A DNA stretch of 6,069 nucleotides. It comes from Thiotrichaceae bacterium (GTDB lineage Bacteria > Pseudomonadota > Gammaproteobacteria > Thiotrichales > Thiotrichaceae). This document shows positions 1 to 5,019 of this stretch, piece after piece; within the stretch, counting starts at the first letter, position 1; every line of letters begins with the position of its first letter. Made by a program: the position numbers and the translations under genes. Below the pieces are notes generated by a model that saw nothing but the letters and a program-made list of their open reading frames with translations, was not told where the DNA came from and did not search any database. The stretch lies in contig JALVDG010000007.1 of NCBI GenBank assembly GCA_027009095.1, forward strand, positions 1 to 6,069, read 5' to 3'.

Positions 1-1265
1 CTAGTAAGCCGCTACCAAAAACAGTTATGGCTAAACATCGTCAAAATTTAATTGCTGAAATTAAAAAGTGGCGTATTAAAGATCATTTACCAAAATATCG
101 TATTCAAGGAAAGGGCGGAGCGCATGTTGTTATTAAAGATGATGATTTGTATTACAACCCTAAAAACCCCAGTGCTTATAGTTTAACGAGTATCGTGGCA
201 ATTAACTTAGCGAAGAAAATGCCTAAAATTAAAGGTCTGGGATGGCTAGGGAATGATTATGGTATTGATTATTTCTCAAAAAAAGCACTGTATATTAGCA
301 GTGCAGACTATGGTAATTTTAATAAAAACTCGCGCTATCCAAGCCGTGTAGTAAAGACGCTAATTCATAAGTTTGCTTATCATAATACAGGGTTTGACTA
401 TCGTGGCTCTGGCTATGTATTAGGTCAATTCGGATGGCGAAGAAACAGCACCTTTCAATTAGATGAGGATAAAAAAGGTAATCTACGGGTGGTCACTAAT
501 AACCCTCAGGCAAGTGTTTATCGCAAAAAAAATGCAGCTGATCCTGTTTTAAAATCACCTGTAGTTTTAACCTCATTAGCTGAAAACCCACATAAAAAAG
601 CATTAATGATTTTGGATAATCTACCCAATAAGCGTTATCCCAAAGCACTAGGAAAACCTCGCGAGCAGCTCTATGGCGCACGATTATTTGAAGATTATGC
701 CTACTTTGTCACCTTCAGACGAACCGATCCGCTTTATGTCGTCGATATGCGTAATCCACAGCATTTAAAATTATCAGGAGAGTTAGTCATACCAGGATTC
801 TCCGATTATTTACATCCACTAGGAAAAGGTTTGTTGCTAGGTGTAGGTAAGGATGCTGTTGCCAATAAAGGAGCTTGGGTACAAACAAAAGGTATTAAGT
901 TATCGCTCTTTGATATACGCAATCCGAGACAGCCAAAAGAAATTAATAAGGTGATTATTGGCAAAGAGTGGTCACAAAGTGAGGCGACAGATAATCATCA
1001 TGCGTTTACTTATTTACAATACAACGATCGTATAACGCGTGTTGCCATACCGATTGATGCCTATGATCCTAATAACCCACATATTTATAGCAAAGGCTTG
1101 TATCGTTTTGAGATAGATCGTTATAAAAAGAAAATTACTAATTTAGGTAAAATGAAGGCATTAAATAATCAATCGTGGTCGTGGAATGATCGCAGTATTA
1201 TGATTGGTGAGCGTTTGTACTACTATCATAATGGGCACTTTACAGTAGGTAATTGGAAGGACTAA
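1..1265 (+). CDS. Beta-propeller domain protein (Beta_propel family), 5' end outside window
   Basis: The frame is open to the left edge. The codons before the ATG at 27 read SKPLPKTV without a stop, and no Shine-Dalgarno sequence precedes that ATG, so the true start lies upstream and this is the C-terminal part. Numbering from that ATG (412 residues), the segment resembles the secreted beta-propeller family Beta_propel (PF09826, recognised from memory). The landmarks are a TSIVAINL strand (54-61), TLIHKFAYHNTG (111-122), STFQLDEDKKGNLRVVT (141-157), YGARLFEDYAYFVTFRRTDPLYVVD (216-240), IPGFSDYLHPLG (255-266) and KLSLFDIRNPRQPKEI (291-306). The short repeated strands 'Y-V-D-nP' and 'L-F-DIRNP' are propeller blades. 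Members are usually exported, but any signal peptide would lie outside the window. No catalytic residues are known to me, and the cellular role is unknown. The neighbouring genes are on the other strand and give no functional hint. Confidence 0.85.
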   Translation, partial: SKPLPKTVMAKHRQNLIAEIKKWRIKDHLPKYRIQGKGGAHVVIKDDDLYYNPKNPSAYSLTSIVAINLAKKMPKIKGLGWLGNDYGIDYFSKKALYISSADYGNFNKNSRYPSRVVKTLIHKFAYHNTGFDYRGSGYVLGQFGWRRNSTFQLDEDKKGNLRVVTNNPQASVYRKKNAADPVLKSPVVLTSLAENPHKKALMILDNLPNKRYPKALGKPREQLYGARLFEDYAYFVTFRRTDPLYVVDMRNPQHLKLSGELVIPGFSDYLHPLGKGLLLGVGKDAVANKGAWVQTKGIKLSLFDIRNPRQPKEINKVIIGKEWSQSEATDNHHAFTYLQYNDRITRVAIPIDAYDPNNPHIYSKGLYRFEIDRYKKKITNLGKMKALNNQSWSWNDRSIMIGERLYYYHNGHFTVGNWKD

Positions 1266-1291
1266 TGGCGTTTCCATATTGAGCGGAAGAG

Positions 1292-1322
1292 AGTGCTTCA
1301 CAATCATGAGGCACTTAATTTT
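1292..1322 (+). terminator. Hairpin terminator after the beta-propeller gene
   Basis: AGTGCTTCA (1292-1300) pairs with TGAGGCACT (1307-1315), giving a 9-bp stem with one G-U pair and a 6-base loop. TAATTTT follows. It lies 27 bases after the stop codon. The T tract is short, so strength is uncertain. Confidence 0.55.
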
Positions 1323-1347
1323 GCGATAGCCATAAGGACTTTGTTAT

Positions 1348-1527
1348 TTAGATCCGTTGTCCTATAAATGTGTAACCTATAGCTACCTCTTTCTTTTGAG
1401 CGTCATACTCATAATATCTTGATGATCCGATTATCAAGCCTGTTTTTTCTTCATATATTTTAAATGCATGACGCGAGGTTATGGTATTTTCAAACCACAG
1501 CGAAATGGTTGTATGAAAATAAGAGCA
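1348..1527 (-). pseudogene. GNAT acetyltransferase remnant
   Basis: Reading the minus strand between in-frame stops at 1528-1530 (TGA) and 1348-1350 (TAA) gives 59 residues. They look like the middle of a RimJ/RimL-type GNAT N-acetyltransferase: LWFENTITSRHAFKIYEEKT, then GLIIGSSRYYEYD, then KKEVAIGYTFIGQR. The 'IGSSRYY' and 'IGYTF' strands are typical of GNAT proteins that read '...GEIIGSSRYYDYDPEKREVAIGYTFLARRYWGG...' (from memory). No start codon is in frame, the N-terminal part is missing, and translation stops just before the expected acetyl-CoA-binding and C-terminal region. I see no convincing continuation in other frames. This is a decayed gene fragment and not a functional enzyme. 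It overlaps the terminator of the downstream-facing ppk2 operon by a few bases. Confidence 0.7.
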
Positions 1528-1550
1528 TCAGTCATTGCTACCGATGCCCT
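1515..1550 (-). terminator. Rho-independent terminator of the ppk2 operon
   Basis: On the minus strand AGGGCATCGGT (1550-1540) pairs with ACTGATGCTCT (1532-1522) around a 7-base loop. This is an 11-bp stem with two G-U pairs, followed by TTATTTTC. It begins 19 bases past the stop codon of the lysine-rich gene (1570), which is ordinary intrinsic terminator placement. Confidence 0.7.
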
Positions 1551-1569
1551 TGAGTTGTAAAAGTGAGGC

Positions 1570-1917
1570 TTATTTTTTCTTTACCTTCTTTTTGGTTTTA
1601 CTTTTTTTAGTCGCTTTCTTAGCGGCTTTTTTAACGTATTTTTTTATATTATCTTGGCAATGAAGTACTGTGTCATTAAAGCTCTCTTCTGATTGTTTAA
1701 CTTTTAACTGAGCTTTTTTTGCTTTTTTGGCAGCCTTTTTTGCCTTCTTTGCTGCTTTTTTGGCTTTTTTTGCCGATTTCTCAGCTTGTTCTAAGATTTG
1801 AATGAGTTTCTGCTCTTTTTTACTTAGTTTCTTCGATTTTTCTGTTTTAGCGGTATTTATGGATTCTTTATTATTAGACTTGGGAATATCATTATTCTTT
1901 GTTTTTTGTGGTTTCAT
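1570..1917 (-). CDS. Lysine-rich polycationic protein coupled to ppk2
   Basis: This is a 115-residue protein of no family I can name. It has 42 lysines (37%), no arginine, 14 alanines and 10 acidic residues, so a net charge of about +32. Residues 1-30 look disordered. Residues 31-75 look helical and include three exact tandem copies of AKKAKKA (49-55, 56-62, 63-69). A less biased segment follows (76-91, with the only Cys and His), then a K-rich tail (92-115). No signal peptide or membrane segment is visible. The start is well supported: ATG overlaps the ppk2 stop (TAATG), with GGAG at 1928-1925 seven bases ahead of it, so translation is likely coupled to ppk2. Its sequence style resembles bacterial histone H1-like or AlgP/PhaF-type KAAK tails, which bind DNA. 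Given the operon, binding polyphosphate, or DNA together with polyphosphate, is my inference. It could also be a general nucleoid protein. Confidence 0.75.
   Translation of the reverse strand: MKPQKTKNNDIPKSNNKESINTAKTEKSKKLSKKEQKLIQILEQAEKSAKKAKKAAKKAKKAAKKAKKAQLKVKQSEESFNDTVLHCQDNIKKYVKKAAKKATKKSKTKKKVKKK
1711..1773 (-). repeat. Three 21-bp tandem units encoding AKKAKKA
   Basis: Three in-frame 21-base units encode exactly the same heptapeptide but with different synonymous codons (GCA/GCC/GCT for Ala, AAA/AAG for Lys). The protein repeat is therefore conserved while the DNA has diverged. A-runs of up to seven bases occur in the coding strand and could be prone to slippage. Confidence 0.85.
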
Positions 1918-2825
1918 TAGCTGACTCCATATAATTTTTCAACAGTACCTGTTACTAACTCATCAGGGGCGCAAGCGACAGAGGTGTCTTTGTCATCGTA
2001 ATCAAGAGAGTTTAAAAAGTGGCGTATGCAATTAAGTCGAGCACGCTTTTTATCATCCGATTTTACAACCGTCCAAGGGGCATCTGCGGTATCGGTATTA
2101 AAAAACATAGACTCTCTTGCTTCGGTGTAGCTGTCCCACTTATCAAGTGATTGTACGTCGATAGGGCTAAGTTTCCATTGCTTTAACGGGTCATGCTTAC
2201 GAGAATGGAAGCGTCGTAATTGCTCTTGTCGAGTAACAGAGAACCAATATTTGAATAAGATAGTATCAGAGTTAACTAGCATACGTTCAAAAACGGGTGC
2301 TTGGCGCATAAATTCTAAGTGTTGTTTCTCGGTGCAAAAGCCCATTACTTTTTCTACACCAGCTCGGTTATACCATGAGCGGTCAAATAATATTATTTCA
2401 CCCGTTGTAGGGAGGTGCTTTATGTAGCGTTGGAAGTACCATTGCCCTAGTTCTCGCTCATTTGGTTTTTCTAATGCAATAACACGAGCAGTACGAGGAT
2501 TGAGGTGTTCGGTGAAGCGTTTAATTGTACCACCTTTACCTGCTGCATCACGCCCTTCGAAAATACACACAATTTTTTTATTTGTTTTTTGTACCCATTT
2601 TTGAACTTTTAATAGTTCTATTTGAAGTAGATATTTAGCCTCTTCATATTCTTTTAATTTCATTTTTGTTGCATATGGGTACTCTCCTACTGCATGTGTG
2701 ATACGGAGTAACTCTTTGCCCGACATGGTTTTGGGTGATGTCATGACGGTACTAGCATCTGTTAATTGGCTTAACATAGCGGTGGCTTGAGCTTTTGTTA
2801 GGGGTGTTTCTTTTTTTTCTGTCAT
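1917..2825 (-). CDS. ppk2: Polyphosphate kinase 2 (short, single-domain PPK2)
   Basis: PPK2 enzymes transfer phosphate between polyphosphate and nucleotides in the cytoplasm. Short single-domain (class I) members chiefly convert NDPs to NTPs or make polyphosphate in reverse. The 302-residue length fits this type. The P-loop-kinase landmarks are present: Walker A FEGRDAAGKGGTIKR (89-103, with Asp93 and Lys97), the PPK2 segment ALEKPNERELGQWYFQRY (117-134), Walker B ILFDRSWYNRAGVE (145-158, Asp148), and the lid region FKYWFSVTRQEQLRRFHSR (191-209) followed by HDPLKQWKLSPID (211-223) and DKWDSYTEARESMF (228-241). The N-terminal 50 residues are a variable extension. The start ATG at 2825 has a weak GGA (2836-2834) eight bases upstream. 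It is the first gene of a two-gene operon with the lysine-rich protein, and a promoter lies about 45 bases upstream. The class I assignment is by overall resemblance and does not prove substrate preference (ADP versus GDP). Confidence 0.95.
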   Translation of the reverse strand: MTEKKETPLTKAQATAMLSQLTDASTVMTSPKTMSGKELLRITHAVGEYPYATKMKLKEYEEAKYLLQIELLKVQKWVQKTNKKIVCIFEGRDAAGKGGTIKRFTEHLNPRTARVIALEKPNERELGQWYFQRYIKHLPTTGEIILFDRSWYNRAGVEKVMGFCTEKQHLEFMRQAPVFERMLVNSDTILFKYWFSVTRQEQLRRFHSRKHDPLKQWKLSPIDVQSLDKWDSYTEARESMFFNTDTADAPWTVVKSDDKKRARLNCIRHFLNSLDYDDKDTSVACAPDELVTGTVEKLYGVS

Positions 2826-2869
2826 GTTGGTATTCCATTAGGGGTGAGAAGAGGAAAAATTTGATTATT

Positions 2870-2898
2870 TTTATAACAAATTCTATTGAATAAGTCAG
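2870..2898 (-). promoter_or_regulatory. Candidate sigma70 promoter for ppk2 operon
   Basis: On the minus strand the -35 candidate CTGACT (2898-2893, 4 of 6 matches to TTGACA) is separated by 17 bases from TATAAA (2875-2870, 5 of 6 matches to TATAAT). This implies a leader of about 35-40 bases before the ppk2 ATG. Found by eye in an AT-rich region, so chance matches are possible. Confidence 0.4.
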
Positions 2899-2988
2899 CC
2901 ACTAGCTAGTTTAGTTTGATGAAGTACCAGAAGGCTCTATTCAAAGTAAATATTGAAACTTATTTAGTAGCTTCGCCAATTGTGATTT

Positions 2989-3062
2989 GTAGGGTGGATA
3001 AACGATAGTGCATCCACCAAAATCAACATTTGCGATGGATGCATCAGACTTATCCATTCTGC
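2989..3062. repeat. Interspersed palindrome of the GTAGGGTGGATAA type
   Basis: The left arm 2989-3018 begins GTAGGGTGGATAA and ends GTGCATCCACC. It pairs imperfectly with the right arm 3035-3062 (ATGGATGCATC...TTATCCATTCTGC) around a 16-base centre. Perfect cores are TGGATAA/TTATCCA and TGCATCCA/TGGATGCA. The left arm also folds on itself (GGTGGAT/ATCCACC). Sequences beginning GTAGGGTGGATAAGCG and ending GCATCCACC are, from memory, common dispersed extragenic repeats in beta- and gammaproteobacteria. This copy has diverged arms, so it appears old. It sits in the gap upstream of both the ppk2 operon and the small membrane protein gene. Confidence 0.7.
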
Positions 3063-3089
3063 TGTTTAAATTTGGCTAATGTTACTAAG

Positions 3090-3271
3090 AAGCATTAATA
3101 TTAGTAACTATTGAGCATAATCGGTAACTGCTTAGATTGTGCTCTATTTTGTTCGATTTCAAGGCAAAAGGGCGGAGTTTATAAGCATAAATGAGCACTT
3201 TTAACGCAGAAATCGGGCAAAATAGAGTGCAAGCTGAGTAGTTACTAATATTATATGTTTAATTGATGCTT
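3090..3271. repeat. Large inverted-repeat element, MITE-like
   Basis: The outermost perfect arms are AATATTAGTAACT (3097-3109) and AGTTACTAATATT (3240-3252), with AAGCAT/ATGCTT (3090-3095, 3266-3271) outside them. Inside, GCTCTATTTTGTTCGATTTC (3141-3160... left arm) matches the reverse complement of GAAATCGGGCAAAATAGAGTGC at about 3209-3230 with few mismatches. The centre AAAAG...TTTAT/ATAAA...CTTTT (about 3166-3202) continues the pairing to a 4-base loop. The two halves are therefore a nearly continuous palindrome of about 155 bp, apart from an extra stretch of roughly 15 bases in the left arm that duplicates GTAACT. No protein is encoded. It looks like a non-autonomous mobile repeat or its fossil. 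No target-site duplication is clear. Confidence 0.65.
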
Positions 3272-3314
3272 TACAGTATGATCTATCTCAATCTATAGCT
3301 GGTAAATTAAGCCT

Positions 3315-3326
3315 CATGCATGCATG
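3315..3326. repeat. Perfect 12-bp palindrome CATGCATGCATG
   Basis: CATGCATGCATG is its own reverse complement and also a simple tandem of CATG. It lies about 75 bases upstream of the small membrane protein start. An operator role is possible, but nothing else supports one. Confidence 0.35.
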
Positions 3327-3401
3327 TGAGTATTTATTTCGGTAGAACTTGATAATCTCTTTAATGTATAGTCTAAAAATGGTGTTTTGGTACCCCACAT
3401 A

Positions 3402-3674
3402 ATGAAATCATTTCCCCCCGAAAAAAAATCTACACATGAGTTACCCCTAAAGCTTTTAGAATGGAGTGGCGCGCTGATCGCAGTGGCAGCAGCAATTATG
3501 CTGTCTCTTAATATTACGATTAGTCCATGGGCATTTGTGCTTTATTTTATTTCTAGTGTGATTTTAGCAATATGGGGGTGGTATAGTGGTGCATATGCAA
3601 TCGCCGTACAAAATATGGTTTTTATGCTAATAAATAGTATTGCTATCTATCGCTGGCTTATTATTGCTCAATAA
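3402..3674 (+). CDS. Small inner-membrane protein with three predicted helices
   Basis: The 90-residue protein has an N-terminal charged segment (MKSFPPEKKSTHELP) and three hydrophobic stretches at about 17-37, 41-60 and 64-87. The last two carry WGWYSGAYAIAVQN and FMLINSIAIYRWL. A short loop separates helices 2 and 3. The 'N..F...N..AIYRWL' ending resembles small bacterial membrane proteins of the CBU_0592/SemiSWEET-like or PnuC-like type, but I cannot assign a family with confidence and name no substrate. I chose ATG at 3402. An in-frame TTG at 3387 would add five residues (MVPHI). Neither has a good Shine-Dalgarno sequence. It is a single gene, 133 bases before rluB, and the context suggests no function. 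Confidence 0.65.
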   Translation: MKSFPPEKKSTHELPLKLLEWSGALIAVAAAIMLSLNITISPWAFVLYFISSVILAIWGWYSGAYAIAVQNMVFMLINSIAIYRWLIIAQ

Positions 3675-3710
3675 TAACTTTGTTAGATTAATTTTGCGAG
3701 GGTACTTAAT

Positions 3711-3744
3711 ACTCCTAATAAAAGGAGTGAAAGCTTCAGCTTTT
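3711..3744 (+). terminator. Two small hairpins after the membrane protein gene
   Basis: ACTCCT (3711-3716) pairs with AGGAGT (3723-3728). Immediately after, AAAGC (3730-3734) pairs with GCTTT (3739-3743) around TTCA and is followed by a short T run. They may form a weak terminator or part of the rluB leader. The remainder of 3675-3807 shows no gene and no convincing promoter. Confidence 0.3.
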
Positions 3745-3807
3745 GAGTCATCGAAAAAAATTAGCAGCTAAGATAAACCTAAACCTTCAAACACATAGTA
3801 AAAATTA

Positions 3808-4620
3808 ATGGCAGAACGAATTCAAAAAATACTCTCTCGCGCTGGTTATGGCTCTCGTCGAGAAATAGAACGCTGGGTTGAAGCGGGTGATATTTTAGTT
3901 AATGGCTCGAAAGCAACAACAGGTCAGGCGATTAGCGAGGAGGACCAAGTCATTTTGCGTGGACAACGCTTGCGCTTAGCTTCACGTTTAAAAGCAACAC
4001 CAAGGGTACTTTTGTATCATAAGAAAGCGGGTGAAGTGTCAACACGCAAAGACCCTGAAAATCGCCCCACAGTATTTGACTCTCTCCCTGATATTAGTAG
4101 CGGACGTTGGATTCAAGTTGGAAGATTAGACTTAAATACCGATGGTTTATTACTGTTTACAACCGATGGGGAATTAGCCAACCGTTTAATGCATCCCTCC
4201 TATGAAATCGAGCGTGAATACGCCGTGCGAGTGCTAGGTGAAGTAAGCGATGAAATGATCGAAACCCTAAGAAAAGGGGTGATTTTAGAAGACGGTAAAG
4301 CCAAGTTTAATAAAATTACCTTCGCAGGCGGTGAAGGGGCAAACCGATGGTATCACGTTGTTTTAAAAGAAGGTCGTAACCGTGAAGTACGCCGACTTTG
4401 GGAAACACAAGGGGTAAAAGTTAGTCGGTTAATTCGTGTACGTTATGGCGATATTACGTTGTCACGCTCACTCCGTGCAGGTCGTTATGAAGAAATGACG
4501 GTTAAACGCATGGCATCACTCTACCGAAAAGTAGGTTTAGAGCTTGATAAAGACGTAGTTGCAAAAGATGAAGCTAAACAAAAAAGGGCGCAGAAGAATA
4601 AATTTTATAAGCGTCGTTAA
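3808..4620 (+). CDS. rluB: 23S rRNA pseudouridine(2605) synthase RluB
   Basis: RluB isomerises uridine 2605 (E. coli numbering) of 23S rRNA to pseudouridine during large-subunit assembly. The 270-residue protein has an N-terminal S4 RNA-binding domain (about 1-60: IQKILSRAGYGSRREIERWV, then DILVNGS). The RsuA/RluB/E/F catalytic domain follows. It has LLYHKKAGEVST (68-79), the active-site motif GRLDLNTDGLLLFTTDGELA (105-124, with Asp108 as the nucleophile), HPSYEIEREYAVRV (129-142) and the EGRNREVRRLWE segment (188-199). The match of GELANRLMHPS and the reach of the catalytic domain favour RluB over RsuA or RluE/F. A lysine/arginine-rich tail ends the protein (KRAQKNKFYKRR), usual for RluB. 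The start ATG gives the family's standard N-terminus (M-E-I/L-QK-LARAG), although no Shine-Dalgarno sequence is visible. In many relatives rluB follows scpAB, but here it stands alone. Confidence 0.93.
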   Translation: MAERIQKILSRAGYGSRREIERWVEAGDILVNGSKATTGQAISEEDQVILRGQRLRLASRLKATPRVLLYHKKAGEVSTRKDPENRPTVFDSLPDISSGRWIQVGRLDLNTDGLLLFTTDGELANRLMHPSYEIEREYAVRVLGEVSDEMIETLRKGVILEDGKAKFNKITFAGGEGANRWYHVVLKEGRNREVRRLWETQGVKVSRLIRVRYGDITLSRSLRAGRYEEMTVKRMASLYRKVGLELDKDVVAKDEAKQKRAQKNKFYKRR

Positions 4621-4668
4621 ATAACTGATGTTACGCAGTCACTCTTTAAAAATATCAGTGAAGTTTTT

Positions 4669-4719
4669 CGTAGCCCTTTTAAATTTAGGTTCTTTTGCTC
4701 TATTCCATAAAGGGCTACG
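4669..4719. repeat. Inverted repeat CGTAGCCCTTT/AAAGGGCTACG
   Basis: Perfect 11-bp arms (4669-4679 and 4709-4719) flank a 29-base AT-rich loop. It is part of the 4624-4978 element and touches the next hairpin with one base between them. Confidence 0.85.
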
Positions 4720-4720
4720 A

Positions 4721-4754
4721 CTTACTTTCTTTTGCGTCGCCAAAAGAAAGTAAG
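4721..4754. repeat. Perfect 14-bp hairpin CTTACTTTCTTTTG
   Basis: CTTACTTTCTTTTG (4721-4734) and CAAAAGAAAGTAAG (4741-4754) pair perfectly around the loop CGTCGC. The stem with its CGTCGC/CTTCGC-type loop and the GGCGACCC that follows form the recognisable core of the element. Confidence 0.9.
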
Positions 4755-4773
4755 CAAAGAAAAGGCGACCCAG

Positions 4774-4895
4774 CTAACCGCTTCCTCCTGCGCTTTACCC
4801 GAGAGAATGGGCAGTGAAAAAACTCGCTCCGTAAACTCCGCTCAAACACTTTCACTGCTGATCCATTCTCTCGGGCAAATGCTCGGCGCGGTTAG
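4774..4895. repeat. Long stem-loop with 22 paired bases, enclosed by an outer 8-bp stem
   Basis: CCCGAGAGAATGG (4798-4810) pairs with CCATTCTCTCGGG (4863-4875). The adjoining GCAGTGAAA (4811-4819) pairs with TTTCACTGC (4850-4858), with a TGAT bulge at 4859-4862. Outside these, CTAACCGC (4774-4781) pairs with GCGGTTAG (4888-4895). The 30-base terminal loop (4820-4849) contains two similar blocks, CTCGCTCCG and CTCCGCTC. Confidence 0.85.
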
Positions 4896-4909
4896 AATGG
4901 GAGTTTTGG

Positions 4910-4958
4910 CTCCGCCTCGCTAACGCATCGGGCGGAGGGAAAAATATATAATATTTTT
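4910..4958. repeat. GC hairpin and AT palindrome at the right end of the element
   Basis: CTCCGCC (4910-4916) pairs with GGCGGAG (4931-4937). Directly after it, AAAAATAT (4940-4947) pairs with ATATTTTT (4951-4958) around ATA. The second stem ends in five Ts and is terminator-like for plus-strand transcription entering the element. Confidence 0.7.
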
Positions 4959-5019
4959 CTATATTGCGTAACATCAGTGATCTAAACTGTATTCAATCTA
5001 TCAAAAAAGAAACTTCATT

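Larger units (their letters stand above)
4624..4978. mobile_element. 355-bp TIR-bounded structured element, no transposase
   Basis: ACTGATGTTACGCA (4624-4637) and TGCGTAACATCAGT (4965-4978) are perfect 14-bp terminal inverted repeats. Between them lies a chain of hairpins (listed separately) and a middle section visibly richer in G+C than the flanking genes. The 63-codon reading frame inside (TTG at 4732 to 4923) is simply a translation of the repeat arms. Size, terminal repeats and absence of a transposase fit a MITE or another non-autonomous element. The bases just outside (ATA left, GAT right) show no evident target duplication. The segment CTTACTTTCTTTTG...CAAAAGAAAGTAAG followed by CAAAGAAAAGGCGACCC resembles, from memory, a repeat found in many intergenic regions of Proteobacteria. 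The insertion abuts the rluB stop codon (4620) and may supply its transcript end. Confidence 0.65.

Noticed and set aside
27..29. ATG at 27 as true start of the beta-propeller gene
   Set aside because: The frame is open further upstream to the edge and no Shine-Dalgarno sequence is present, so it is most likely an internal methionine.
496..681. 61-codon minus-strand reading frame
   Set aside because: It lies wholly inside the beta-propeller gene, which has clear family motifs. The minus translation shows no recognisable domain.
3349..3372. TTGATA...TATAGT as a promoter for the small membrane protein
   Set aside because: The two hexamers are only 12 bases apart, too close for a sigma70 promoter, and no good -35 lies at 16-18 bases.
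3387..3401. TTG at 3387 as start of the small membrane protein
   Set aside because: A rare start codon with no better ribosome binding site than the ATG at 3402, and it adds only five residues with no support.
4732..4923. 63-codon plus-strand reading frame starting at TTG
   Set aside because: It begins inside the 14-bp hairpin and runs through the inverted-repeat arms of the 355-bp element. It has no ribosome binding site, and its sequence is explained by the repeat.
4624..4978. CRISPR array or attachment site in the repeat-rich interval
   Set aside because: The repeats are inverted pairs of different sequence and not regularly spaced direct repeats. There is no tRNA gene or integrase nearby.
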